Origin: Streptomyces camelliae
GTDB lineage: Bacteria > Actinomycetota > Actinomycetes > Streptomycetales > Streptomycetaceae
Assembly: GCF_027625935.1 (NCBI RefSeq)
Contig: NZ_CP115300.1
Span: 5,704,001 to 5,768,000 of the forward strand
DNA: 64,000 nt
Direction: 5' to 3'
Shown here one piece after another: positions 41,193 through 51,200 of this stretch; the first letter of the stretch is position 1; each line of letters starts with the position of its first letter. The position numbers and the translations under genes were made by a program. The notes under the pieces are model-generated. The model was not told where the DNA came from. It worked only from the letters and a program-made list of their open reading frames with translations, and made no database searches.

Positions 41193-43058
41193 TTACCGGC
41201 TCAGCACGCTCGCGAAGAAGCCCAGATGAGGATCGTCCGGCGTGCCGACGAGCAGCGCACGGTCGAGCAGGATGTTGTTGTGCTCGCAGCTCGTCTCCGG
41301 GAGCATCACGCAGGCGTGGCAGGCGGCGAGGTTCGTCCCGCCGGTGCCCGATACCTCGGTCTCCATGCAGAGCGGGTCGGAGGAACACCATTCCGCACGG
41401 CGAACCGCCGAACGGACCGTGCGATCGAGAAGCTCCGGCTCGCCCTGAGCGACGAGACCGCCGAGACTGCCCGCCGAGTCGCTCGTCGCCGTGTAGATGA
41501 GTACCCCGGCCATATCGTCAGCGGCGTACAGGCGCTCGCGCAGGGACGCGGCGGGATAGCCCGCCTCCAGGCTCCACTCGTTGATGAGGACGTGGGCCAG
41601 GGTGTGCAGCAAGACCATGCGAGGGGTGGCCGGGGAGGGGACGAGCCGGCTCGGGTCACTGGCTCGCTGCTCAAGCACCCGCTGGTGAGCGGCGCGCATC
41701 CGCTTGATCCGGGCCGCCACCGCCGTCGCCTTCTCCCAGGTGCCGAGTCGGTCCTCGTCCAGGCGGAGGAAGACACCCTCACCGCGCACCTCCATGGCCG
41801 GGAGCCAGCGCAGAGGGGACTCGGAGAGCGGCATCTCCTTCGATTCGGTCGTCGACTCCGGGTCGGCGAGCCGGGTGAACGCCTTCAGGGCACGCACCTC
41901 GCGGAGCTTCTTGACCAGCATGGGGCCGGTCACTCCGAGCGGACCGAGCATGCTCTGGTCGCCCGGCGGGGTCTCGCAGACGAACTGCTCGTCGTGGGAG
42001 TGCTCGCTCTCGTCGTTGCCCGAGCGGAGACGCTCGTACTCCTTGTTGCGCAGGGCGCGGTAGCGGTGGTCGAAGGTGGGGGCGTCCTCGTCATGAGGGT
42101 CCTCCTCGTGTTCCGCGTCGAGGAGTGCCATCACCTCGTGGACAGGGATCGGACTTCCGTCCGGGAAGAGGAACTTCAGGACGCCTTCGATCTCCGCGCG
42201 GCCGTTGAGGTTGCGAAGTCTGTCCCAGTGCTCGGCCAGCGGATCCGCGCGGCCGTCACTCCACGGCGGAATGGAGAGCGCCGATTTCAGCACCGGTTGC
42301 CACACCGCCGAAGAACCGCGCTGGAGCGTCCGCAGGGGGAGCCCGCACTCCTGGGCGGGGGCGGACGTGCCGAGCCACGGGCGGGTGCCGCGGCATGTGA
42401 GGCCGAGGTCCTTGAGCGCGTTCCTGCGGAAGGAACCCTCCATCGAGACCTCGGGGGCCTGACCACAGGTGCACGAGACGAGGATCGAGCGGAGCGAGGA
42501 CGTACGCCCGGAAGAGCGCAGCCTGAGCTTCCCACCGCACCGACCGGCCGTCGAGGCGCCGCGGTCGGTGGAGCGGTGCACCCACTGCCAGTACGGGAAC
42601 TCGCCGAGGTGACCGGCCTCACAGGCGACGACGAAACGGGAGGGGACGAGATCGACCCCACACGTGCGGCAGACGCTCTGACCTGGGGGCGGGTTGAAGT
42701 CGCGGTGTCGCTGCAGTTCGTTGCACTCGGGGCAGGAGTGCATCAGGGGAAAGCGTCGGACACGCAGGCCGTCCCTGCTGGTGTCGTCGGACGCGGGCGG
42801 CAACCGGAAGTAGTCGACGTCGAGCAGCCGGGCCAGGCGCCGTTCGTGTATCCGCCGGGACTCGTCGGTGCTCCAGTTCTTGTCGGCCTCGTCCAGACCC
42901 GAGACCACGAAGGACTCATGGTCGACGGCGATGAGCGATCCGACGCCATAAGTGGTGATCGCCTGGGCACGGCGGACCGCGCCGCGCCGCGGAAGGGTGT
43001 GCGCGGGAACGGCGCCGTTCGTGCCCGCTCGGCGGCGACGGGCGGGGGGCGGGGTCAT
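41193..43058 (-). CDS. drmB: DrmB-type protein (DUF1998)
   Basis: A 621-aa protein of the DISARM DrmB family. The N-terminal region has AQAITTYGVGSLIAVDHES, then Cys-rich elements (HSCPECNEL, CRTCGVDLVPSRFVVACEAG, HLGEFPYWQWVH). The C-terminal third is DUF1998: RMVLLHTLAHVLINEWSLEA, then LAACHACVMLPETSCEHNNI and LLDRALLVG. In DISARM, DrmB complexes with the helicase DrmA on DNA. The start at 43058 overlaps the drmA stop by ATGA and has GGAGGG upstream. It is the last gene of the leftward four-helicase operon; no DrmC (phospholipase-D HxK) follows. Confidence 0.88.
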   Translation of the reverse strand: MTPPPARRRRAGTNGAVPAHTLPRRGAVRRAQAITTYGVGSLIAVDHESFVVSGLDEADKNWSTDESRRIHERRLARLLDVDYFRLPPASDDTSRDGLRVRRFPLMHSCPECNELQRHRDFNPPPGQSVCRTCGVDLVPSRFVVACEAGHLGEFPYWQWVHRSTDRGASTAGRCGGKLRLRSSGRTSSLRSILVSCTCGQAPEVSMEGSFRRNALKDLGLTCRGTRPWLGTSAPAQECGLPLRTLQRGSSAVWQPVLKSALSIPPWSDGRADPLAEHWDRLRNLNGRAEIEGVLKFLFPDGSPIPVHEVMALLDAEHEEDPHDEDAPTFDHRYRALRNKEYERLRSGNDESEHSHDEQFVCETPPGDQSMLGPLGVTGPMLVKKLREVRALKAFTRLADPESTTESKEMPLSESPLRWLPAMEVRGEGVFLRLDEDRLGTWEKATAVAARIKRMRAAHQRVLEQRASDPSRLVPSPATPRMVLLHTLAHVLINEWSLEAGYPAASLRERLYAADDMAGVLIYTATSDSAGSLGGLVAQGEPELLDRTVRSAVRRAEWCSSDPLCMETEVSGTGGTNLAACHACVMLPETSCEHNNILLDRALLVGTPDDPHLGFFASVLSR

Positions 43059-46000
43059 CGGGTTCCCTCCAGGAACAGGGCGGACTCGGCGTCGACGTCG
43101 CGCAGGCTCCACAGCGTGGACCACGCCTCGGCGTCCTCGGACTCGTCGTCGTACGACTTCAGGAGCGACGGGTGACGATTGCCCCGGCGAGGTTCGAAGA
43201 GCAGGCCGCTGTGGTTGCTCGCTTCCTTGCACCACCACTCGACGAATTCGTCGAAGGCCCGGGACACGGCGTCGGTCTCCGCCGGGGTGACCGCGCTGAC
43301 CCGTTCGAGGAACACGGACTTGATGCGTCCCCGGAGGATGTGTTCGTAGGACTCGACCTCGCCGGCGCCCTCGTTGGGGCGGGCAGCCGGGATCAGGATG
43401 CGGGCGAGGGCGACGATCACCGCGTGCAGGCCCCGTTCGCGAGCGCGGGCCGAGAACGGCGTGACGGAGGTGGACTCGACCTCGCGGTAGAGAGCCGAAT
43501 GGAAATGTTGGAAGCTCTCGTAGTGGGAACGGTCCCGGGATCGCGCCGCATTGAGCATGACGGCGACCAGGCCCGGGTGGGCGCGCCCGACGCGGCTGGT
43601 GGCCTGGATGTACTCCGCGGTGGTCTGCGGTTGACCCATCACGGCCATGAGACCGAGGCGGTCGACGTCCACACCCACCGCGATCATGTTGGTGGCCAGG
43701 AGGACGTCCACGGTGTCCTCGTCGGGGAACCTCTTCTCGATGCGCTTGAGGCGGGTGGGGATCTCGCTCGCGTCGACGCGGCTCGTCAGCTCCGAGTAGT
43801 TGGCGACCGAGCGGACCGCCACCCCTTCGCGCTCGGCAAGCAGCTCCAGGTAGGCCACCACGTCGTCGTGGACCTGGAGTTCGGCCGCGGAGAGCAGTCG
43901 AAGGCTGTTGAAGTAGCCGACAAGACTCCAGTACGCGTCACGCACCTCGTCCTCGGTCTTCGCGTGCTTGGCCCGATGCAGCAACGTCGCGTACGTGCGG
44001 ATCAGCAGGGTGGACTGGCTGGTGCCGGGGGCCAGTAGGCCGACGTAGCGGCGGCTCGCCTTCTCCTCGCGCGGCGTCTCCACGGCGAACCACGAGTCGC
44101 GGGCGTCCAGACCGGCGGGTGGGAACTGCCGCACCTTACGAGCGAAGAGGTGGCGGCCCTGATCGGCCGCGCGACGGATGGTCGCGGTGGAGGCGATCAC
44201 CTTCGGACGTCGGGCGAGCGCGTCCACGGCGGTCTCGTAGAGCCCGGTGAGGGTCCCCAACGGACCGGAGATCAAGTGGAGTTCATCCTGCACGACCAGC
44301 TCCGGGGGAGGAGTGTCGCCGTCCGGATCGTCGAGATTGAACAGCGCGGCGGTCGCTGGGCGCCACGGCATGGAGGCGAACTTGTCGACGGTGGCGATCA
44401 CCAGTGTCGGCCGGGCGTCGTACACTGCCTCGTCGATCAGGTGCACGGGCAGACCGTCGGTGAAGTCGCAGCCCGCGCCGGGGCAACGGACGTACATCCG
44501 CTTGGCGTCCTCGTCGACCTCGTAGTCCCGTGCGTCGAGGCGGGTTCCGCACCACGGACAGGCGTGCAACTGGACGGGGTTCTCGGTGGCGAGGCGTTTG
44601 TCGAGGTTCGCGCGCAGCTCATCAAGCTTCCGGCCAGCCTCGGCCAGCGTGTTGGGGGTGGCCGAGCGCCCCACCCACATGCCGATGGAGAACTCCTCAC
44701 GTCCCAGCTCGGGCGTGTGGCGCCGCATGTGCTCCATGGCGCAGAGCAGGATGGCGGCACGCTCGAACTGCTGAAGGGTGAGCAGCCGCAACGTATAGCG
44801 CATGAGGACAGTGACACCGCCCCCGTCCGCACCCTTGCGGATGCGACGCAGGAACGACGTGAGGGCGATCAAACCGAGGTAGGCCTCCGTCTTGCCGCCA
44901 CCGGTGGGGAACCACAGCAGATCCGAGACCCGCCGGTCGGGGTGGTCCGGATCGTCGATGCTCGCCAGGCAGAGCAGCACGAACGCGATCTGGAAGGGGC
45001 GCCAACGGCCGGCGGCCGGGTCCGGGACGCCGGTCCGGCCACCCTTCACCCACGCGCTGCGTGCGCGCTGGTCGGCCATGGCGCGGTTCGCGAGTCGGAA
45101 GGCTCGCATCAGGTCGGGCTTGGTGCGAAGCAGTCTGATCCCCTCGCGGATCCGGTCGAGCGCCTCGTGGCAGGCGCTCACCTGGTCCCGCGCGGGCTGC
45201 TCGTGGGGTTCGCCCGCCAGAGCCGCCGCCTCGGCCGCCTTGCGCGCGATCCAGCCCTCGTAGCCCGTGGCGAGTTCCTCCAGGGCGGTCAGGACCTCGG
45301 CGTCCGACTTCTCTGCCAGACCCAACATGGACAGTGCTGAGCTGTCGATCTCCGGGTTGGAGTCGGTGAGCAGCACATCCACGGTGGGCACGAACTGGCT
45401 GCGCACTTCGGGGACGGCAGCCGGGATGGCATCGGTCACGCCGATCGGCGGCGGAGTCCAGTCCCATTCGGCGGCGCAGCCGTGACCGACCGCGAAGGTC
45501 GGGGCGTGACGATGCAGTAGCCGGCTGGTGGCGATCTCCGGGTCGTGGGCGGTGGCCGGAGCGGGACGCTCGACGAACGCCGTGGAGCCGTCGGCGGCAC
45601 GGACCTTCAGACCGCACTGGAACAGTGAGAGGGCGTCCTGAAGATCCCGTTCGCTGACCTTCTGGGTGTTGATCAGCGTGACCGTGACCGTGACCGTGCC
45701 GGTGGCCGGGTCGGGACGGCGGACGTTGACGTGCAACGCGGCTTCTGGAGAGAGCGCGATCGGTTCTTTCGGGGCCAGCTGGGTCAAGTCGATGAGCTGG
45801 TCCGGAAGGACCAGCTCCTTGCGCCGCCATCGTTCCCGCTGGTCGGCAGTGGTACGGGCCTCGGCACGGCGGGCCGGGATCGGGTTGCCGTCGGCGTTGG
45901 TGGGCTCGTACACGGCCGCTCGCGCCGAAACCACGATCTTGCTTGTTTCCGGGCGGACCGCGAAGGTCAGGCCCATCGACGAGGGACGCCTGTCCCCGGC

Positions 46001-46306
46001 CGGGCCGACCTCCTGTGCGGTGCCGGACTCCTCGACGTCGTCACGAGTGAGCAGCGGGGTGGCGTCCAGTCCTTCCTGTTCGGCGGCGTCCTCGTTCTTC
46101 CTCTCCTTGGCCGCCTTGTCCGCGGCACGCGGGTACAACACGCCGGTCAGATAGCGGTCGATGGGTGCGTCCTGGGTGAGGACCTCGTCCCGGTCGTCCG
46201 GCTCGGCGTCCTCCGCGGGGCCGAGGAGTTCGCGTCGGAGCCCCGCCAAGAGCTCCTCGTCCCGCACCCGGTAGTGCTCGGAGTGTCGGCCTGCCACGTA
46301 TGTCAT
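43055..46306 (-). CDS. drmA: DrmA-type SF2 helicase
   Basis: A 1083-aa helicase. The N-terminal ~450 residues are family-specific (GVLYPRAADKAAKERKNEDA). The helicase core begins at LLWFPTGGGKTEAYLGLIAL (Walker A), with motif II VVQDELHLISGPLG (DELH), SAT-like ASTATIRRAADQGR, and motifs V/VI LLATNMIAVGVDVDRLGLMA and YIQATSRVGRAHPG. A four-cysteine insert (CPWCGTRLDARDY, RCPGAGC) is probably a zinc ribbon. These are the DISARM DrmA features. It overlaps by 4 nt with the UvrD-type gene upstream and drmB downstream, so all are co-translated. Confidence 0.88.
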   Translation of the reverse strand: MTYVAGRHSEHYRVRDEELLAGLRRELLGPAEDAEPDDRDEVLTQDAPIDRYLTGVLYPRAADKAAKERKNEDAAEQEGLDATPLLTRDDVEESGTAQEVGPAGDRRPSSMGLTFAVRPETSKIVVSARAAVYEPTNADGNPIPARRAEARTTADQRERWRRKELVLPDQLIDLTQLAPKEPIALSPEAALHVNVRRPDPATGTVTVTVTLINTQKVSERDLQDALSLFQCGLKVRAADGSTAFVERPAPATAHDPEIATSRLLHRHAPTFAVGHGCAAEWDWTPPPIGVTDAIPAAVPEVRSQFVPTVDVLLTDSNPEIDSSALSMLGLAEKSDAEVLTALEELATGYEGWIARKAAEAAALAGEPHEQPARDQVSACHEALDRIREGIRLLRTKPDLMRAFRLANRAMADQRARSAWVKGGRTGVPDPAAGRWRPFQIAFVLLCLASIDDPDHPDRRVSDLLWFPTGGGKTEAYLGLIALTSFLRRIRKGADGGGVTVLMRYTLRLLTLQQFERAAILLCAMEHMRRHTPELGREEFSIGMWVGRSATPNTLAEAGRKLDELRANLDKRLATENPVQLHACPWCGTRLDARDYEVDEDAKRMYVRCPGAGCDFTDGLPVHLIDEAVYDARPTLVIATVDKFASMPWRPATAALFNLDDPDGDTPPPELVVQDELHLISGPLGTLTGLYETAVDALARRPKVIASTATIRRAADQGRHLFARKVRQFPPAGLDARDSWFAVETPREEKASRRYVGLLAPGTSQSTLLIRTYATLLHRAKHAKTEDEVRDAYWSLVGYFNSLRLLSAAELQVHDDVVAYLELLAEREGVAVRSVANYSELTSRVDASEIPTRLKRIEKRFPDEDTVDVLLATNMIAVGVDVDRLGLMAVMGQPQTTAEYIQATSRVGRAHPGLVAVMLNAARSRDRSHYESFQHFHSALYREVESTSVTPFSARARERGLHAVIVALARILIPAARPNEGAGEVESYEHILRGRIKSVFLERVSAVTPAETDAVSRAFDEFVEWWCKEASNHSGLLFEPRRGNRHPSLLKSYDDESEDAEAWSTLWSLRDVDAESALFLEGTR

Positions 46307-48204
46307 GCGCGCTGCTCCTCGTTGTCCGCCCTCCGGTACCGGCCGATGCCGGTGATCCGCGGGGCGATCCACACGCCTCGCTCACCGAGTCCGGCGTTGG
46401 CACCGGCGGCGATGCTGCCAGTGACGGTTTCCAAAGTGTCGATCCGCAGGTCGTGGATCTCGTCGGGCCACCAGGGTTCCCAGGTACGGTTGACCTTCTG
46501 CACCTGGAACAGCTCCTCGCGGAATCGCTCCGACGCCTCACCGATCTCCAGCCCGTTGTGCACCAGCGCGTACGGCGGGCTCTGTGCCTCGCCCATGGGG
46601 AGGTCGTGACGCCTGCGCAGCAGCACTTCCTGGCCGGGTCGGACCTGTCGGAGGAGATAGGCCTGGGTGGCGACGGCGTCCGTCTCGTGGCCGGGCGGGT
46701 TGTCCCGGCACACATCGCCCGCCTCGGCGACGATCCCGTACCTGTCGTACGACCGCCACGATCCGAGGTAACGACGGCCGTGGCGCTGTCGCCCCGCCCT
46801 CTTGAAGTGCGGCAGTTCGGGAGGGGGTACGTGGTACAGGTCCTGGCGGGCGCGCGTCATCGCCACGTACAGGGCGCGGGCCTCCGCGGGAAGATCCAGC
46901 TCGTCCTCGAACCGGGTGCGCAGCTCGGCGACGGTCGGCGGTGTGAGGACGATCACCCGGTCGAACTCCAGGCCCTTGGCCCGGTGCACGGTGGAGACGA
47001 CGACTCGGGCGGTCTCCGGATCGGCCGCCTCGTCGGGGAACCTGCCGTCGGCGACCGTGCCGCGCAGCCGGTCCAGATCGAGCAGACCGCGCCCGGCTCC
47101 ACGCGCGACCCGACGCAGCACCGTCCACAGGGCGTCGGCGTTGGGCTCGTACAGCAGGGGGATCTCCGAGAGGAGACTGCGGAACCGGTCCTCGGTGAGT
47201 CCGGTCGCCTCTGTGCGGCGCAGCAACTCGGCCACCCAGTACGGCACCGGACGGTCTTCGAGTGGACGCCGCAGCCGATGGTCCACGCCGTGCGCGTGCA
47301 GCAGGCTGGAGACCACGAGGGCCTCCTGGTTGTCACGGGTGAGGACGGCGCACGTGTCGGAGAGGTTCCGCAGGCCGTCCAAGGTGAACTCGTCGTCGAG
47401 GCCGTCCAAGCCGTTCGCCGGGTCCAGGAGGAGGTCGCGCAGCTCGTGGTACAGCGTTCCCGCCTCGTCCGGGTCGCTGAGCTGCTGAAGGCGCGGACCG
47501 TGCGCCAGCGCGACCCGAGCCTCGGCGGTGGTCGCGCGGAAGTTCTGAGTGAGACGCAGCTCCACCAGGTCCTCGGGGTAGGAGCAGCGTAGCCAGTCGA
47601 AGAACCGGCCGGTCTCGTCGGCCCGTTCGCCCAAGTCCTCGATCTGGAAGCCGTAGACGGACTGGGCAGCGTCTCCGACGAGGGTGAAGCCACAACTTTC
47701 CTGATACCGGTCGAGAAGCGTCTCCACCATCTCGCGGCGACCGCCCAGCAGATCCTGCACCTCGTCGATCACGACGTGCGCGGGCGGGACGGCGTCGCCG
47801 ATCTCCAACGCGCCCTTCTCGATCGCGCGGGACGCGGCGGCGATCCGCTCGTCGAAGCCGACCGTCCCCCACTCGCCGCCTGGATGCGCCTGGAGGAGCA
47901 CCTCGTAGGCCCACGCGTCGAAGGTCCTGGCGCGTACCCGGTGGGCTCGCTCCCCGTGCCGGGCGATCCGTTCGCGCAGCTCGCGGGCGGCTGCCCGCGA
48001 GAAGGTGAGCACCAGGATCTCCGCGGCCTCCAGCGCCTCCTCCGGATCCTCGTGACCGCACAGCGCGTCGAGCCGACGCACCAGTGTGTGCGTCTTCCCG
48101 GCCCCGGCCCCGGCGGTGACCAGGACACGTGCGTCCCAGGGCTGCTCGACGACGGCCCGCTGCTCGTCGGTGAGCGGGGGACTGTCCAGGTAGACGTCGG
48201 TCAC
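46303..48204 (-). CDS. UvrD/PcrA-type superfamily 1 helicase
   Basis: A 633-aa SF1 3'-5' helicase. The N-terminus DSPPLTDEQRAVVEQPWDAR is the Q motif. Walker A is VLVTAGAGAGKTHTLVRRL, motif II is VVIDEVQDLLGGRREMVET, motif III is LVGDAAQSVYGFQIE, motif V is STVHRAKGLEFDRVIVL, and motif VI is LYVAMTRARQDLYHV. It is shorter than PcrA (about 720 aa), with a trimmed 2B region. It lies between the GHKL-helicase and drmA with 4-nt overlaps on both sides, so it belongs to the defence operon rather than to DNA repair. I see no fused nuclease domain. Confidence 0.9.
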   Translation of the reverse strand: MTDVYLDSPPLTDEQRAVVEQPWDARVLVTAGAGAGKTHTLVRRLDALCGHEDPEEALEAAEILVLTFSRAAARELRERIARHGERAHRVRARTFDAWAYEVLLQAHPGGEWGTVGFDERIAAASRAIEKGALEIGDAVPPAHVVIDEVQDLLGGRREMVETLLDRYQESCGFTLVGDAAQSVYGFQIEDLGERADETGRFFDWLRCSYPEDLVELRLTQNFRATTAEARVALAHGPRLQQLSDPDEAGTLYHELRDLLLDPANGLDGLDDEFTLDGLRNLSDTCAVLTRDNQEALVVSSLLHAHGVDHRLRRPLEDRPVPYWVAELLRRTEATGLTEDRFRSLLSEIPLLYEPNADALWTVLRRVARGAGRGLLDLDRLRGTVADGRFPDEAADPETARVVVSTVHRAKGLEFDRVIVLTPPTVAELRTRFEDELDLPAEARALYVAMTRARQDLYHVPPPELPHFKRAGRQRHGRRYLGSWRSYDRYGIVAEAGDVCRDNPPGHETDAVATQAYLLRQVRPGQEVLLRRRHDLPMGEAQSPPYALVHNGLEIGEASERFREELFQVQKVNRTWEPWWPDEIHDLRIDTLETVTGSIAAGANAGLGERGVWIAPRITGIGRYRRADNEEQRA

Positions 48205-51200
48205 GTGCGGCTCCAGAGGTGCTCGAACTGGGTGAAGGCGAGCTGGGTGTCGAAGTTGGCGATGTTGTCGCTGACGTTGAGGATGAGGCAGGTGTCCTTG
48301 CCGCCGTTCCTGGGGCCGCGCAGGCCACGGCCGATCATCTGCTGGTAGACGTTGGCGCTGTAGACGGGGCGGGCGACGACCACGACACGGGTGGCGGGGG
48401 CGTCGAACCCCTGAGTGAGGACACCGTAGTTGGTGAGCACTCGGATGCGTCCGTTTCGGAAGTTCTCGATGCGAGTACGACGGTCCTGCGCGCTGGTCGT
48501 GGAGTCCACGGCAGCGGACGGGATGCCCTGGTCGTTGAGCATGGCCGCCAGGTACTTGGCATGGTCGACGGAGGTCGCGAACAGCAACGTCGGCCAGTCG
48601 TCTGGCAGTTCGATCACAGAGTCGACGATGCGCCGGCTGCGCGCGTGGTCGTCGGCGAGCCGCTGTTCGGCCGAGCGGGAGAGCATCGCCATGCGATCGG
48701 CGTGTGTCTTCTCGTCCCGGGTCAGTTCGATCCGGCCGCCTTCCAGGGTGCGGTGTTCGACCTGGGCGAGCATGCCCCAGTCCTGGAGGTCGCGGTACGG
48801 ATCGCCCGACGGGAAGACTCCTTGGTCGAGTCGCCTGTTGCCAAAGCGGTTGATCAGGCGGCGGGTCTCCTCCTCGTTGGTGTTACGGAACGGGGTGGCG
48901 GTCAGACCGAGCAGATGCCGGCCGGTCTCGTACTGGGTGAGCCCCAACAGCGCCAGGATCTCGGTGTACCGCTTGGAGATGGCGGTGTGCGCCTCGTCCA
49001 CGATCACCAGCGCCGCCTGCCGCAGCCACGCGTATTGGTCGGTGTTCAGACACCGCTCCAGCTTCGCGTCGGTCGCGACCACCAGGTGGGGGTGATCGAC
49101 GACGTTCCCGACCTCATTGGTGCTCCACAGCCTGCTGATAGTTAGCGGACGCTCCGCGCCGACCTTGTTCCAGACGAACTTCCAGCTCTGTACGGCCTGT
49201 TCGCACAACTCCTCGGTCTGCGCGATCCACAGCAGTGGCCCCTTGAGATCGCCAACCCGCTTGACCCAGCGGATCACGGCCTCGGCGGTGACTCGGGTCT
49301 TGCCGGCGCCGGTGGGCAGGGACAGCATGCCGCGCTGGGGAGCCAGTCGGTCGAGCATGGCCGAGATGTTGCGGACCAGGTCTTCCTGGTAGTCGTGCAG
49401 GCTCGGGAAGTCCCGAGGGCCTTCGACAGTCTCGAACGGCGGCGGGGACGGAGTCCTCGAACCGGCGAACGCGACGGGCAGTTTCAGATCCGAGACGAAT
49501 GCGATGGCTGCCGGCGTACCTCCGTAGGCGACAGGCGCGTTGGGGAAGCGTGCCTGGATGTCCCGGGCGTGCTGCTGGAGCACCCCGTCGCCGTGCGCGT
49601 TGAACGCCATCTGCGCGATGCGGCGCCCGGAAGGTTCCACGCCGTCGGTCGCCAGCAGCTCGGCCTCCATCAGCCCCTCGGGGAGGCCGGTTCGGAGCGC
49701 GTCCGCACCGATCAACAATTCGATCTTGGCCACGACGTCCTCGGCCTCGCGCACCGCCTTCAGCGCCGCCTGCAGCTCGCTGTCCCGCGCCATGCGGTTC
49801 TGGTGTTCCAGCACAGCGCGACAACCGGCAGCCCCGAGGCCGAGACCGAGCTCGCGATCGATCAGTCGCAACATGGGCTCGGGCTCCAGGGGCACGCGGA
49901 CCTTGACAGTGCCGTCCTGGCGGACGGCGTCCAATGGGGAGGTGCGCGTGCCGTTGGGTGTGCGGGTGACCGCCTCTAGCTCGGTGCAGCGTTGCACCAT
50001 GCTGTTCCGGTTCCCGCTGTTCAGGCGCTGTCGCAGGGCGGGGAACAGCTCGACCAGTGGCACGGGGTCGCCTTCCGGCTCTTCCCGGGTCTCCCGGCTG
50101 ATCACGTCGGCGTAGCGGAGCATGCCCCACTTCTCGACCATCAGTTCGGCGTCCTCGGGGGTCGGCACGAGCAGCGCCGGGAGTTGCTCGGCGCGCAGCG
50201 CCCGATACTCGGCGGTCCCCACGGCGACGGTGATCTCGTCGTCGGGGCGGGTGCCCCAGGCGTCGCCGATCCGGCAACGAGTCAGGGAGTCCTCGGGGAA
50301 GTCCGCGCCGAACCGGGTCAACATCACGTAGGTGGCGCCGACGAAGGAGTCGTCTTCGCTGCGGGACACCTCGTCGAGGAGCGCGTCCCAGCGGTCGGTG
50401 GGCACCTCGTCGACGGTGGTCGGGAGCCGCAGCTTGCGGGCCTTCTCGGGGGAGATGTCGGCTACCGGCAGCACGTCGCGGTAGGCAGCGAGCTGGGGGC
50501 CGACGGCCTCCTTCAGCGGCTTGATCCCCTGGGAGGTGGCGACCGTGCCGTACTTCCGCAGCATCCACCGGATCGGCGAGGCCACCGCCTGCCGGGTGCT
50601 GGTCTGCGCACCGATCTGACGAGTCCAGTTGTCCACCACGGCGTCGTCGGGCAGCACCTTCAGGAAGGCGGCTCGGGACTCCTCGGAGAGGACTGGGAAG
50701 AGATGTAGCGGCCCACCGATCGCGGCGCCCTCGACCTTCATCCGGTTCAGCGCGGGGCGGGGAGCGCGGGTGTCCAGGCTGCGCAGGTATGCGGCGTGGA
50801 CGGCTTCGCGGTACTCCTCGAACCAGGCCTCGTCCGCCTGGGGCTGCACCCCGCCGGACGGTCGTTCCCTCAGGCCGACCTGGGGGAAGAAGGGAGTGTC
50901 GTCGGAGTGGAAAGCCATGTCGACGGCGACGTGCGGGTCACGCTTCGCGTCGACCACGACGCCGGGCAGCATGCAGTCCTCCACCGGTCGGAACCGCCCG
51001 TCGGCGGTCCGCACCCGCAGCGTCGAGCGCGGCGCGGGCACCCGCTCCAGGACCTTGTGGGCCAGTCGACCGACCCCGGCCTGGCGGAACAGCTCCCAGA
51101 ACCGCTGCCAGTCCGACTCGCTGTAGTGGTCGAAGCCCTGGTCGAGAATGCTGACGAACCGGCCCTCGACGTCGGCTTCCCGGATGCCGAGGACGTTGAG

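Noticed and set aside
41193..46306. Druantia as the identity of the helicase/DUF1998 pair
   Set aside because: DruE is a single very large protein; here helicase and DUF1998 are separate coupled genes with DrmA and DrmB features.
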